The notes beneath the pieces are model-generated. The model had not been told where the DNA came from and searched no databases. It worked only from the letters and a program-made list of their open reading frames with translations. DNA of 64,000 nucleotides from NCBI RefSeq assembly GCF_013624435.2, contig NZ_CP061768.1, forward strand, positions 1,952,001 through 2,016,000. Reading direction: 5' to 3'. This document shows, piece after piece, positions 42,958-51,627 of this stretch. Both the position numbers and the translations under genes were made by a program. Position 1 is the stretch's first letter. Each line of letters opens with the position of its first letter. This DNA is from Nocardioides campestrisoli. Lineage in GTDB: Bacteria; Actinomycetota; Actinomycetes; Propionibacteriales; Nocardioidaceae.

Positions 42958-44046
42958 TCACTCCGCGGGCGGCACCATCTCCGCCCGGACGCCGAGCAGC
43001 CGGATCGGCCGGTCGTCGTCCAGGTCGGCCAGCAGGGCCAGCGCGGTCCGCGCGATCGTCTCGGCGTCGTACGTGGGCTCGGTGAGCTTGCGCATCCTGG
43101 TGGTGGTGAAGAACGGCACGAACCGGACCTTGAGCCCGACCCGGGCGCACGCGCGGCCCTCGGCCCGGATGTCCGCGACGACCTGGCCGGCCAGGACCCG
43201 GATCGCGGCGGCGACCTCCTCGGGTGTGACCAGGTCCTGCTGGTAGGTCGTCTCGCGGCCGTGCGCCCGGGGGACCCAGGGGGTGTCGTCCACGACGGAC
43301 CTGCCCCGCCCCTGGCCCACCTGGAGGTAGTGGGGTCCCATCCGTGGGCCGAACTCGGCCACCAGCAGGTCCACCGGGGCCTGCGCCAGCTCCCGCACGG
43401 TGGTGATGCCCAGCGCGGCCAGGCGCGACCCGATCCGTGGGCCCACCCCCCAGAGCGCGGTGGGAGGTCGGTCTCCCATCACCTCGAACCAGTTCTCCTC
43501 GACCAGCCGGAAGGTGCCGCGGGGCTTGCCGAAGTCGGTGGCGATCTTGGCCCGCAGCAGGGTGTCGCCGATCCCCACCGAGCAGTGCAGCCCGGTCGCT
43601 CTCAGCACCCCCGCCTGGAGCTCGCGGGCGGTGGCCTCGGGGTCGCTCGTGCGGAGCCCGACGAACGCCTCGTCCCAGCCGAGCACCTCCACCACGGCAC
43701 CGGGGTAGGACCGCAGGGTCTCCATCACCACGTCCGAGGCCGCCTCGTAGACCGGCCGGTCGACGGGCAGGAAGACCGCCTCGGGGCAGCGTTTGCGTGC
43801 GGTGCGCAGCGGCATGCCGGAGCGGATGCCGTGCTCGCGGGCCTCGTAGGAGGCGGTCGAGACCACGGCGCGTTCCGTGGGGTCACCGCGTCCGCCCACC
43901 ACCAGGGGGAGCCCGGCCAGCTCCGGTCGCCGGAGCAGCTCGACCGCGGCCAGGAACTGGTCCATGTCGACGTGCAGCACCCACGCGACGGGAGCCTCCG
44001 GCGGCGGTTCCTGGTCGGCCCCGCCGGCAGACCTCGGGTCGAGCAT
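42958..44046 (-). CDS. dinB: DinB2-type Y-family DNA polymerase IV
   Basis: A 362-residue translesion polymerase. The first catalytic block is HVDMDQFLAAVEL, with Asp27 and Asp29 region metal ligands. The position normally held by the aromatic steric gate is Leu32. The second metal block is VLGWDEAFVG. The helix-hairpin-helix segment is LWGVGPRIGSRLAALGI, and the little-finger domain follows. Leu at the gate matches mycobacterial DinB2, which accepts ribonucleotides. The ATG at 44046 has an aggaggt site. It diverges from the molybdenum hydroxylase operon. Confidence 0.92.
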   Translation of the reverse strand: MLDPRSAGGADQEPPPEAPVAWVLHVDMDQFLAAVELLRRPELAGLPLVVGGRGDPTERAVVSTASYEAREHGIRSGMPLRTARKRCPEAVFLPVDRPVYEAASDVVMETLRSYPGAVVEVLGWDEAFVGLRTSDPEATARELQAGVLRATGLHCSVGIGDTLLRAKIATDFGKPRGTFRLVEENWFEVMGDRPPTALWGVGPRIGSRLAALGITTVRELAQAPVDLLVAEFGPRMGPHYLQVGQGRGRSVVDDTPWVPRAHGRETTYQQDLVTPEEVAAAIRVLAGQVVADIRAEGRACARVGLKVRFVPFFTTTRMRKLTEPTYDAETIARTALALLADLDDDRPIRLLGVRAEMVPPAE

Positions 44047-44149
44047 CGGGACCTCCTGGCGAGCCGTTGTCGGCACGTTAGCGCGTGCGTTCAGGGACGT
44101 CTCGCGGCTGAGCTGTGTGGCCTGAGGTGGCCGTGGGTACGCGGTGGCC

Positions 44150-44737
44150 ATGGACGCGACCCTCCGACTCCGGGTCGACGGCACCGAGCACACGGTGGCG
44201 GTCGACGTGCGGACCACCTTGCTGGACGCTCTGCGTGAACGCGTGGGCGTGACCTCGCCCAAGAAGGGCTGCGACCACGGGCAGTGCGGCTCCTGCACGG
44301 TGCTCCTCGACGGACGCCGCCACCTGACGTGCCTCACGCTGGCCGTGGCCCACGACGGGGCCGAGGTGGTCACCGCCGAGGGGCTGGGGCGACTGGCAGC
44401 GCGGGCGGACTCGATGCCGGGGAGCGTGGCTGTCGAGCAGGCGCTGCACCCCGTGCAACGGGCGTTCCTGGACCGCGACGGTCTCCAGTGCGGGTACTGC
44501 ACGCCAGGGCAGATCTGCTCCGCGGTCGGCATGCTGGAGGAGGCGGGACAGGGACACCCCAGTCACGTCACCGAGGACCTGGCCGCCGACGTCGAGCTGA
44601 CCGACGACGAGATCCGCGAGCGGATGAGCGGCAACCTGTGCCGGTGCGGCGCCTACCGAGGAATCCTCGACGCCGTCCGGGACGTCGCCCGGCCCCAGGA
44701 GCCGACCACGGAGCCGACCACGGGGGCGGGCGCATGA
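44150..44737 (+). CDS. aldehyde oxidoreductase/xanthine dehydrogenase-family [2Fe-2S] subunit
   Basis: A 195-residue iron-sulphur subunit. The plant-type cluster is ligated by Cys residues in GCDHGQCGSCTVLLDG, with a later Cys in HLTCLTL. The second cluster uses CGYCTPGQ and CRCGAYRGI. It would pass electrons from the molybdenum subunit to the FAD subunit. It resembles PaoA (YagT) but lacks the Tat signal found in E. coli PaoA, so the complex should be cytosolic. ATG 44150 is chosen; GTG 44144 is nearly as good. It overlaps the next gene (ATGA). Confidence 0.92.
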   Translation: MDATLRLRVDGTEHTVAVDVRTTLLDALRERVGVTSPKKGCDHGQCGSCTVLLDGRRHLTCLTLAVAHDGAEVVTAEGLGRLAARADSMPGSVAVEQALHPVQRAFLDRDGLQCGYCTPGQICSAVGMLEEAGQGHPSHVTEDLAADVELTDDEIRERMSGNLCRCGAYRGILDAVRDVARPQEPTTEPTTGAGA

Positions 44738-45732
44738 AGCCCTTCGACTACGTCCGCGCCGAGAGTCCCGAGGAGGCCGTCGCGCTGGTGGCGGGTGACC
44801 CGGGGGCGAGGTTCCTCGCCGGCGGGACGAACCTGGTCGACCACCTCAAGCTCCGGGTCGCGACCCCGGAGCGGCTGGTCGACGTGAGCCGGCTGCCGCT
44901 GGACCGGGTGGAGGCCTACGACGACGAGCACGGCCGCGGCCTGCGGATCGGCGCGAACGTGCGGAACAGTGACCTGGCCGCCCACCCGGAGGTCCGGACG
45001 TCATACCCTGCGGTCTCCCGGGCGCTGCTCTCGGGCGCCTCGGGCCAGCTGCGGCACCAGGCGACCACGGGCGGCAACCTGCTCCAGCGCACCCGGTGCG
45101 TCTACTTCCAGGACGTGACCACGCCGTGCAACAAGCGCGAGCCCGGAAGCGGCTGCTCCGCGATCGGCGGGTACGGGCGCTACCAGGCGGTGCTGGGTGC
45201 GAGCGAGTCCTGCGTGGCCACCCACCCCTCGGACCTCGCGGTCGCCCTTGCCGCTCTCGACGCCACCGTCGTGGTGCTGGGTCCAGAGGGCGAGCGTCGG
45301 CTTCCCCTCGGTGAGCTGCACCGGCTGCCGGGGGACCAGCCGGAGCTCGACACGACCCTGGCGCACGGCGAGCTGATCATCGCGGTCGAGCTGCCCGAGC
45401 AGGCCGTCGCCGTGCGCTCGACCTACCTCAAGGCGCGGGACCGGGCGTCGTACGCGTTCGCGCTCGCCTCCGTGGCGGCCGGCCTGGTGGTCGAGGACGG
45501 GGTGGTCCGGGAGGTCCGGCTGGCCTGGGGCGGGGTGGCCCACAAGCCCTGGCGGGCCGCGCGGGCCGAGGCCGCGCTCCTCGGGCGGACGCTCGACGAG
45601 GAGACCGTGCGCGAGGCGGCCGAGCAGGAGCTGGCAGCCGCCCGGGTGGCGGAGGAGTCGGCCTTCAAGGTGCCCCTGGTGCGCAACCTGACCATCCACA
45701 CGCTCCTGAGCCTGGCCGGGGAGGACCGATGA
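44734..45732 (+). CDS. FAD-binding subunit of a PaoB-type molybdenum hydroxylase, with extra [4Fe-4S] site
   Basis: A 332-residue FAD subunit. FAD motifs are FLAGGTNLVDHLKL near residue 29 and ATTGGNLLQRTRC near residue 109. The insertion RTRCVYFQD...CNKREPGSGCSAIGG carries the four cysteines that bind a [4Fe-4S] cluster in E. coli PaoB (YagS). Most xanthine dehydrogenase FAD subunits lack it or arrange it differently. It overlaps both neighbours by four bases. Confidence 0.9.
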   Translation: MKPFDYVRAESPEEAVALVAGDPGARFLAGGTNLVDHLKLRVATPERLVDVSRLPLDRVEAYDDEHGRGLRIGANVRNSDLAAHPEVRTSYPAVSRALLSGASGQLRHQATTGGNLLQRTRCVYFQDVTTPCNKREPGSGCSAIGGYGRYQAVLGASESCVATHPSDLAVALAALDATVVVLGPEGERRLPLGELHRLPGDQPELDTTLAHGELIIAVELPEQAVAVRSTYLKARDRASYAFALASVAAGLVVEDGVVREVRLAWGGVAHKPWRAARAEAALLGRTLDEETVREAAEQELAAARVAEESAFKVPLVRNLTIHTLLSLAGEDR

Positions 45733-47855
45733 CACAGACGCAGGATCCCCCCGAGCAGCGCCCTGAGCCGCTGGTTCCGCGCGCGGTCGGCACCCCGCTC
45801 GAGCGGGTCGACGGCGTGGAGAAGGTCACCGGACGAGCTCAGTACGCCGCGGAGCACGCACCCGAGGACCTGCTGCACGCCTGGCTGGTCCAGTCGACCG
45901 TGGCGAAGGGCCGCGTCCGCGCGCTGGCCGCCGGGCCGGCGCTCGCGCATCCGGGGGTGGTCTCGGTGCTCGACCACACCAACGCCCCCCGGCTCGCGGA
46001 CACCGAGAACGCCGAGCTCGCCATCCTCCAGGACCCGGGGGTGCACTTCCGCGGCCAGATCGTCGGCGTCGTGCTGGCCGAGAGCAGCGAGGCGGCGCGC
46101 GAGGGCGCTGCCCTGGTGGAGGTGACCTACGACGTGGAGGCCCACGAGGCCGAGCTGCGCGAGGACAACGCCACCCACCGGCCCGAGTCGGTCAACCCCG
46201 ACATGGAGACCGACACCGACGAAGGCGACGTGGACGCGGCGATCGCCGCGGCCCCGGTCGTCGTCTCGCAGACCTACCGCACCGCCTACGAGCACAACAA
46301 CCCGCTGGAGCCGCACGCCACGCTGGCCTCGTGGCGGGAGGCCGGCGAGGGTGCCGAGGTGCTCTCGCTGGTGGACTCGACCCAGGGGGTGCACGGGGTG
46401 GTCCAGGCACTCGCCCCGATGCTGGGGCTCGAGGCAGACCAGGTGCGGGTCCAGGCGCCGTACGTGGGCGGCGGGTTCGGCAGCAAGGGCGAGGCGCACG
46501 CGCACGTGATGGCCGCGGCCCTCGCCGCCCGGACGACGCAGGGGCGTCCGGTGCGCCTGGCGGTCACCCGCCAGCAGATGTTCGCCCTGACGGGATACCG
46601 GACCGCGACCATCTCGCACCTGCGGCTCGCAGCCGACCGGGACGGCCGGCTGACCGCGATCGAGCACCGGGTGCAGGAGCAGACCTCCACGCTGCGGGAG
46701 TACGCCGAGCAGACCGCCTCGCCCACCCGGATGATGTACGCCGCGGCGAACCGCCGCACCAGCCACCGGCTCGCGGTCCTCGACGTCGCGGTGCCGTCCT
46801 GGATGCGGGCGCCCGGCGAGATGCCGGGGATGTACGCCCACGAGGTGGCGATGGACGAGCTCGCCGTGGCCTGCGGACTCGACCCGGTCGAGCTGCGCGT
46901 GCGCAACGAGCCCGAGCTGGACCCGGAGACCGGCAAGCCGTTCAACGACCGGCGGCTGACCGACTGCCTGCGTCGCGGCGCCGACCGCTTCGGCTGGTCC
47001 CAGCGTCCCGCCGGCCCCCGGGCGACCCGGGACGGCGACTGGTGGGTGGGGACCGGGGTCGCCTCGGCGACCTACCCGGCGGGCCGGATGCCGGGCAACG
47101 CGGCCCGGGTGCGGGCGCTGGGGGAGGGGCGTTACGGGGTCTCCATCGGTGCCGTGGACATCGGCACCGGGGCGCGCACCGTGCTCACCCAGATCGCCGC
47201 GGACTCCCTCGGCGTCCCGCCGGACTGCATCGACCTGGCGATCGCCGACACCCGGCTCCCGGCCGCGTCGGTGGCCGGTGGCTCCTCCGGGACGAGCTCG
47301 TGGGGGACCGCGATCGTGGCGGCCGCGCAGCGGTTCCGCCAGGAGCACGGCGCCGCACCGGCGGCGGGCGCGGAGACGACCGCGGCCGCGGCGGACAACC
47401 CGAAGGGCGAGAAGTACGCGTTCCACTCCTTCGGAGCCGTCTTCGCCGAGGCCCGGGTGCACCGCTGGACCGGGGAGATCCGGGTGCCCCGGCTGCTGGG
47501 GGTCTACTCGGTGGGGCGGGTGATCAACCCGACGACCGCGCGTTCCCAGCTGCTCGGGGGACTGGTGATGGGGCTCTCCGCGGCCCTGCACGAGGAGTCC
47601 TACCGGGACCCGCGGTTCGGGCACGTGGTCACCCAGGACCTGGCCGCCTACCACGTGGCCTCCCACGCGGACGTGCTCGGCATCGAGGCCGAGTGGCTGG
47701 AGGAGTCCGACGAGGCCTTCAACCCGATGGGGTCACGGGGGATCGGGGAGATCGGCATCGTCGGGACCGCGGCGGCCGTCGCCAACGCGACGTACCACGC
47801 CACCGGGGTCCGGGTCCGGTCCATCCCGGTGACGCCGGACCAGTTCCTGGGCTGA
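45729..47855 (+). CDS. molybdenum cofactor-binding catalytic subunit (PaoC-like)
   Basis: A 708-residue large subunit of the xanthine dehydrogenase family. The N-terminal a/b hammerhead domain (GTPLERVDGVEKVTGRAQYA) is followed by the molybdopterin-binding domains. Key blocks are YVGGGFGSKGEAHAH, MRAPGEMPGMYAHEVAMDELA and the C-terminal GSRGIGEIGIVG with the catalytic Glu near residue 676. By analogy with PaoABC it oxidises aldehydes to acids. No XdhC/PaoD-like maturation gene is adjacent. It ends the three-gene operon. Confidence 0.93.
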   Translation: MTQTQDPPEQRPEPLVPRAVGTPLERVDGVEKVTGRAQYAAEHAPEDLLHAWLVQSTVAKGRVRALAAGPALAHPGVVSVLDHTNAPRLADTENAELAILQDPGVHFRGQIVGVVLAESSEAAREGAALVEVTYDVEAHEAELREDNATHRPESVNPDMETDTDEGDVDAAIAAAPVVVSQTYRTAYEHNNPLEPHATLASWREAGEGAEVLSLVDSTQGVHGVVQALAPMLGLEADQVRVQAPYVGGGFGSKGEAHAHVMAAALAARTTQGRPVRLAVTRQQMFALTGYRTATISHLRLAADRDGRLTAIEHRVQEQTSTLREYAEQTASPTRMMYAAANRRTSHRLAVLDVAVPSWMRAPGEMPGMYAHEVAMDELAVACGLDPVELRVRNEPELDPETGKPFNDRRLTDCLRRGADRFGWSQRPAGPRATRDGDWWVGTGVASATYPAGRMPGNAARVRALGEGRYGVSIGAVDIGTGARTVLTQIAADSLGVPPDCIDLAIADTRLPAASVAGGSSGTSSWGTAIVAAAQRFRQEHGAAPAAGAETTAAAADNPKGEKYAFHSFGAVFAEARVHRWTGEIRVPRLLGVYSVGRVINPTTARSQLLGGLVMGLSAALHEESYRDPRFGHVVTQDLAAYHVASHADVLGIEAEWLEESDEAFNPMGSRGIGEIGIVGTAAAVANATYHATGVRVRSIPVTPDQFLG

Positions 47856-48020
47856 CCCCCGTGCCCCTTCGCGGGTGGGCTCGGGGCAAGACCCCAACGT
47901 CACGCGGCGACGGGTCGAAGGCCTCTGTGCCCGCCCGGATGGCGCTCCTAGCGTCAGTGTCGTCGGGCCCTGCGAGGGGCCCGGGTCCTCGCGACCACAC
48001 CCCGACCGTAGGAGCACGAC

Positions 48021-48557
48021 GTGGCAACTCTGACCGTATGGAAGTTCGACACCCCCGACGGGGCGCAGCAGGCCGAGGACGCCCTGGCGGACCTGGCGAA
48101 GAAGGAGCTCATCCAGGTCCTCGACGCGGCCACGGTGTCGTGGCCCGAGGGCAAGAAGAAGCCCAGGACGCGACAGGCCAACAGCCTGCTGGCCCCCGCC
48201 ACCCTGGGCGGCATGTTCTGGGGTCTGCTGTTCGGGGTGATCTTCTTCATCCCGCTGATCGGGCTGGTGGTCGGCGCGGCCTCGGGTGCGCTGGTCGGCG
48301 CCCTGACCGACGTCGGGATCGACGACGACTTCATCAAGGAGATCCGGGCGAAGGTCACCCCGGGCACCTCCGCGCTCTTCGTGATGACCTCGGGCGCGGT
48401 GCTCGACCGGGTGCACGAGTCGTTGAAGGAGCAGGGCATCCACGGCGAGCTGATCGAGACCAACCTGTCGTCCGAGCAGGAGGCGAAGCTGCGGGAGATG
48501 CTCGAGGACGAGGGCGACGGCGAGCGCGAGGGCGCCACCCAGGAGACGCACGGCTGA
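48021..48557 (+). CDS. DUF1269 family membrane protein
   Basis: A 178-residue protein with a cytoplasmic N-terminal domain starting TLTVWKFDTPDGAQQAEDAL. A Gly-rich pair of membrane helices follows (about residues 62-96, FWGLLFGVIFFIPLIGLVVGAASGALVG). A C-terminal region contains VTPGTSALFVM, all typical of DUF1269. The function is unknown; relatives are often found with stress and low-oxygen genes. The GTG start follows taggagcac. A strong hairpin terminates the gene. Confidence 0.88.
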   Translation: MATLTVWKFDTPDGAQQAEDALADLAKKELIQVLDAATVSWPEGKKKPRTRQANSLLAPATLGGMFWGLLFGVIFFIPLIGLVVGAASGALVGALTDVGIDDDFIKEIRAKVTPGTSALFVMTSGAVLDRVHESLKEQGIHGELIETNLSSEQEAKLREMLEDEGDGEREGATQETHG

Positions 48558-48594
48558 CTCGGAGGGGGCGCCGGGGGCAGCCCGGCGGACGATC

Positions 48595-48625
48595 GGGGAC
48601 GGCACGGGACGCCCGTGCCGTCCCC
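48595..48625 (+). terminator. terminator downstream of DUF1269 gene
   Basis: A perfect 14-bp GC-rich stem (ggggacggcacggg / cccgtgccgtcccc) with a 3-base loop lies 38 bases after the stop. It is one of the strongest hairpins in the window. It separates the gene from the convergent crcB pair. Confidence 0.88.
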
Positions 48626-48701
48626 CCTGCCCGTCCCCGAGAGGTCCCGGCGCCCGATCGCTGCCTGCGTGTGCGTCGGGACCCTGCATGCGCACCAGCA
48701 G

Positions 48702-49079
48702 TCAGACGGCGAGTCCCCACCGGTAGCCCAGGAACGCCAGCAGCACGCCGCCGACCAGCACGCCGAAACCGTAGGCCACGGCCGTGCCGTAGTGCCGTTG
48801 CCGGATCAGCTCGACAGTCTCGTAGCTGGCGGTGCTGAACGTCCCGTAGCCCCCGAGGTATCCCGTGGAGACGACCGCGCCGACGTCGGTCGCGACCCAG
48901 TAGTTGGCGACGAGTCCGGTCACCGCACCGAGCATCAGGGAGCTGGACAAGTTGATGATCGCCGTCGACCAGGCGAAGGGCGACGTGAAGTGCTGCCGGA
49001 GCAGTCCGTCCAGAACGAGCCTTGTGACGGCACCCGCTCCCCCCGCCAGGACTACGAGCATGAAGAGCCAGAACGTCAT
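48702..49079 (-). CDS. crcB: fluoride channel CrcB (second of pair)
   Basis: A 125-residue, four-helix Fluc/CrcB protein that exports fluoride. The conserved GGAGAVTRLVLDG near residue 13, INLSSSLMLGAVTG near residue 43, and GYLGGYGTFSTASYE near residue 72 are clear. The fluoride-path Asn is in the INLSSS block. Its ATG overlaps the stop of the other crcB (ATGA). In many Gram-positives the two proteins form an obligate heterodimer. Confidence 0.93.
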   Translation of the reverse strand: MTFWLFMLVVLAGGAGAVTRLVLDGLLRQHFTSPFAWSTAIINLSSSLMLGAVTGLVANYWVATDVGAVVSTGYLGGYGTFSTASYETVELIRQRHYGTAVAYGFGVLVGGVLLAFLGYRWGLAV

Positions 49080-49603
49080 GGCGAGGTGGTCTCCGCCCTG
49101 CTGCCGGGTCGTCCAGAGCCAATATGGGCGGCCACGATCCCCAGGAACGCGGCACAGGCGCCCAGAACGACAGTGCCGAGCGCGTAGAGGATGGCGTCCG
49201 CGGGACGCGAGTCGTTCAGGAGGACCGCCGTGTCGGCGGTCAACCGGCCGTACGTGGAGAGTCCCCCGCAGAAGCCGGCGCCAATCAGGAGCTTGTAGCG
49301 GCCGACCACCCGGGGCGCGGGGGCGGTGCGGGCGAGGAGCTCGTACAGGAAGCCGAGGATGAAGCTGGAGAGCACGTTGACTACGGGCACCATCAGCTGG
49401 AGGCCGTCGACGTCGGGGATCCACAGTTCGAACCCCTCGCGGGCCGCCACCCCGACGAAACCGCCGACCATCACCAGGCCGATGGCGGGCAGGTGCAGGT
49501 AGTCCGGCCGCCGGTGCAGCCGCGGTGGCTCGTGGTCGGCGGGGCCGTGGTCGATCGGCGCGCCTCGTCGCCCCGGGCTGGAGGAGAAGCCGTCGGCAGT
49601 CAT
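49076..49603 (-). CDS. crcB: fluoride channel CrcB (first of pair)
   Basis: A 175-residue CrcB paralogue with a 40-residue charged N-terminal extension before the first helix. Core motifs are VMVGGFVGVAAREGFEL, VNVLSSFILGFLYELL and GFCGGLSTYGRLTAD. Paired crcB genes imply opposite membrane topologies. I found no recognisable fluoride riboswitch in the leader. The ATG at 49603 follows a purine-poor stretch, so the start is less certain than the core. Confidence 0.9.
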   Translation of the reverse strand: MTADGFSSSPGRRGAPIDHGPADHEPPRLHRRPDYLHLPAIGLVMVGGFVGVAAREGFELWIPDVDGLQLMVPVVNVLSSFILGFLYELLARTAPAPRVVGRYKLLIGAGFCGGLSTYGRLTADTAVLLNDSRPADAILYALGTVVLGACAAFLGIVAAHIGSGRPGSRAETTSP

Positions 49604-49875
49604 GCCGCCGAGCGTAGCTCCGGGCCTCCCGGCACGACAGGGCACACAGGCGCCCAGCGCGGCGGATGGGTAGCCGAGATGAACAGGGTCGTTTGACCAT
49701 GGGCACGGCGGGGGAGAGGCCGCAGGATCGGAGGTGGGCCAGGACCCGCCGACGTGCGGACACCGGTCTGAGGTGCGCCGGGGCGGCGTGCAGGAGCGGC
49801 ACCGGGGACAGCTCCTCCACACGGCCGATCGACCACGGGGCTCGCCGGCGCGCGGGCCGAGCGAAGGGATGCGGG

Positions 49876-50799
49876 ATGTGGGTGACCAGAGAGGTCTCCG
49901 ACCGTCTCGAGGCGGTGACGTGGCGCGCGCTTTGCCGGGGACCCGCCCAGATCTTCTTCCAGCGCAGTCCGTGGACCGGTCTGCTGATCATGGCGGCGTT
50001 CCTGGTGGCCGACTGGCAGATGGCGGTCCTGGCCGCGATCGGCACCGTCGTCTCCACCCTCTCCGGGTGCGTGCTGCGGTTCAGCGCGGACAACGTCGCG
50101 CTGGGCATGCAGGGGTTCAACGGGTGCCTGCTGGGTGCGGCGATGTTCGCGGCGCTGGGCACCCAGGGCTGGGCGTACCTGCTGACGGCGGTGGGCTCCG
50201 TGGTGGCTGCGCTGCTGACCGCGTTCTTCGCCTGGCTCCTCGCCTCGGACGGGCTCAAGGCCTACAACCTGCCCTACACCACGGCGCCGTTCTGCACGGC
50301 AGCCTCGATCATGTACGCAGCCTCGACGAGCGTGCACCTGGACTCCACCGCCAAGCACGTCACCGACGGCACGGGGGAGGCGTTCTGGCGCTCGATCCTG
50401 AGCAACGTCTCCGAGGTGGTGCTGGTCAACAGCGCCTGGGGCGGCGCGCTGATCCTGATCGGGCTGTTCATCTCCTCCTGGAAGGTCGGGCTCGCGGCGC
50501 TGATGGGCAGCGTGATCGGCACCCTGTGCGCCTTCGCCATGGGCGAGACCAACGCCACCCTCGACGCCGGCCTGGCCGGGTACGCCGGTGTGCTGACCGC
50601 CATCGCGCTGGCCGTGACCTTCCACCACTCCAGCACGGCGTCGTGGCTCTACGCCGCCTTCGGTGCGGTCGTCACCGCGGTCGTCACCCTCCTGATGAAC
50701 GACGCGACGACGTTCCCTCACTACACCTGGCCCTACATCCTCCCCACCTGGGTGCTGCTGGTGGTGGGCGCCTCCTTCTCCTTCCTCAAGCGGACCTAG
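49876..50799 (+). CDS. urea transporter
   Basis: A 307-residue UT-family protein with about ten membrane helices in two homologous halves. The signature LPYTTAPFCTAASI near residue 130 matches the L-P-x-x-T-x-P-F urea transporter motif. The first half has a matching MQGFNGCLLGAAMF block and the second half a DAGLAGYAGVLTAIAL block. It lets urea cross the membrane by facilitated diffusion. No urease or urea carboxylase gene is present in the window. The ATG at 49876 was chosen because longer starts lack membrane sequence. Confidence 0.9.
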   Translation: MWVTREVSDRLEAVTWRALCRGPAQIFFQRSPWTGLLIMAAFLVADWQMAVLAAIGTVVSTLSGCVLRFSADNVALGMQGFNGCLLGAAMFAALGTQGWAYLLTAVGSVVAALLTAFFAWLLASDGLKAYNLPYTTAPFCTAASIMYAASTSVHLDSTAKHVTDGTGEAFWRSILSNVSEVVLVNSAWGGALILIGLFISSWKVGLAALMGSVIGTLCAFAMGETNATLDAGLAGYAGVLTAIALAVTFHHSSTASWLYAAFGAVVTAVVTLLMNDATTFPHYTWPYILPTWVLLVVGASFSFLKRT

Positions 50800-50859
50800 C
50801 CGGGGCCTCGTGCGCCCGCGACGCGGTATCGACCGGACCCGGCGGGGGAGTGATGGCAC

Positions 50860-51627
50860 GTGCAGCTCACGGTGACCGGCCTGCGGGTGTCCGGCCAACA
50901 GTCCGCGGAGGCCCGGTCCGCGGAGACCCCGCTGGCACCCCTGCGGCTCGCCACGGGGGAGTGCGTCCTGATGGCCGGGGCGCCGGGGCCGGGGCACACG
51001 GCGCTGGCGCTGACGGTCTCCGGCCGTCACCCCGAACCCACCGGCACCGTTGAGCTGGTCGACGAGGACGGGACCACCACTACCTCGGTGGGGCGCCTTC
51101 GCCGGGTCACCGCGCTCGTCGACGCGCCGGGCGCGCTCCAGGGCACCGACGTCCCCCGGGTCCTGGACGTGGTGGCAGCAGCGCTGGCGCAGGCCCGCCG
51201 CCCCTCGCATGCCGGGGCCAGCGTCCGGTGGCTCGCAGCACGAGGGCTCGAGGACAGACGGCACGACCGGCTCGACGCCCTGTACGGCCCGGACCGCACA
51301 GGAATGCTGACCCTGCTGGCCGCGGAACGCCCCGAGGTGCGGTTCCTGGTGCTGGCGCTCCCGGACCGGCACGGCGGGGACCCGGCCCACTGGTGGTCCC
51401 TTGCCCAGACCCTCGGTCACCTCGGCTTCGGGGTGCTGGTCGCCTGCCTGTGGACCACCGCACGCGAGCTGGGCGCGGAGCCGGCGCCGTACCGCCCGGA
51501 CGCCGTGCCGTCGTTGGCGGTGGCACTGCGGCTGAGACCGTCCTCACCGGGCCCCGGGTTCCTCGGGCAGTTGCCCAGGCACGCACTGGACGAGGCGCCG
51601 AGTCGTCGGCTGCCCCCGGCTCAGTGA
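50860..51627 (+). CDS. degenerate ABC-type ATPase domain protein
   Basis: A 255-residue protein with the outline of an ABC ATPase but broken catalytic motifs. The P-loop region reads MAGAPGPGHTALAL, with His in place of the essential Lys, at about residues 38-51. The signature region reads LYGPDRTGMLTLLA instead of LSGGQ-x-R. The Walker B region reads FLVLALPDRHG and lacks the Asp-Glu pair. It probably does not hydrolyse ATP. No permease is adjacent; it follows the urea transporter by 60 bases and overlaps the end of arcC tail to tail by 7 bases. The function is unknown. Confidence 0.65.
   Translation: MQLTVTGLRVSGQQSAEARSAETPLAPLRLATGECVLMAGAPGPGHTALALTVSGRHPEPTGTVELVDEDGTTTTSVGRLRRVTALVDAPGALQGTDVPRVLDVVAAALAQARRPSHAGASVRWLAARGLEDRRHDRLDALYGPDRTGMLTLLAAERPEVRFLVLALPDRHGGDPAHWWSLAQTLGHLGFGVLVACLWTTARELGAEPAPYRPDAVPSLAVALRLRPSSPGPGFLGQLPRHALDEAPSRRLPPAQ

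Noticed and set aside
47912-47925. GGGTCGAAGGCCTC upstream of the DUF1269 gene as another DevR-like box
   Set aside because: The essential GGGAC half is broken and the site is about 100 bases from the start; too weak to list as a feature.
49604-49680. Possible fluoride riboswitch before crcB
   Set aside because: The conserved GGNGAUGG and pseudoknot-forming elements are not recognisable on the minus strand; nothing supports it without a covariance search.
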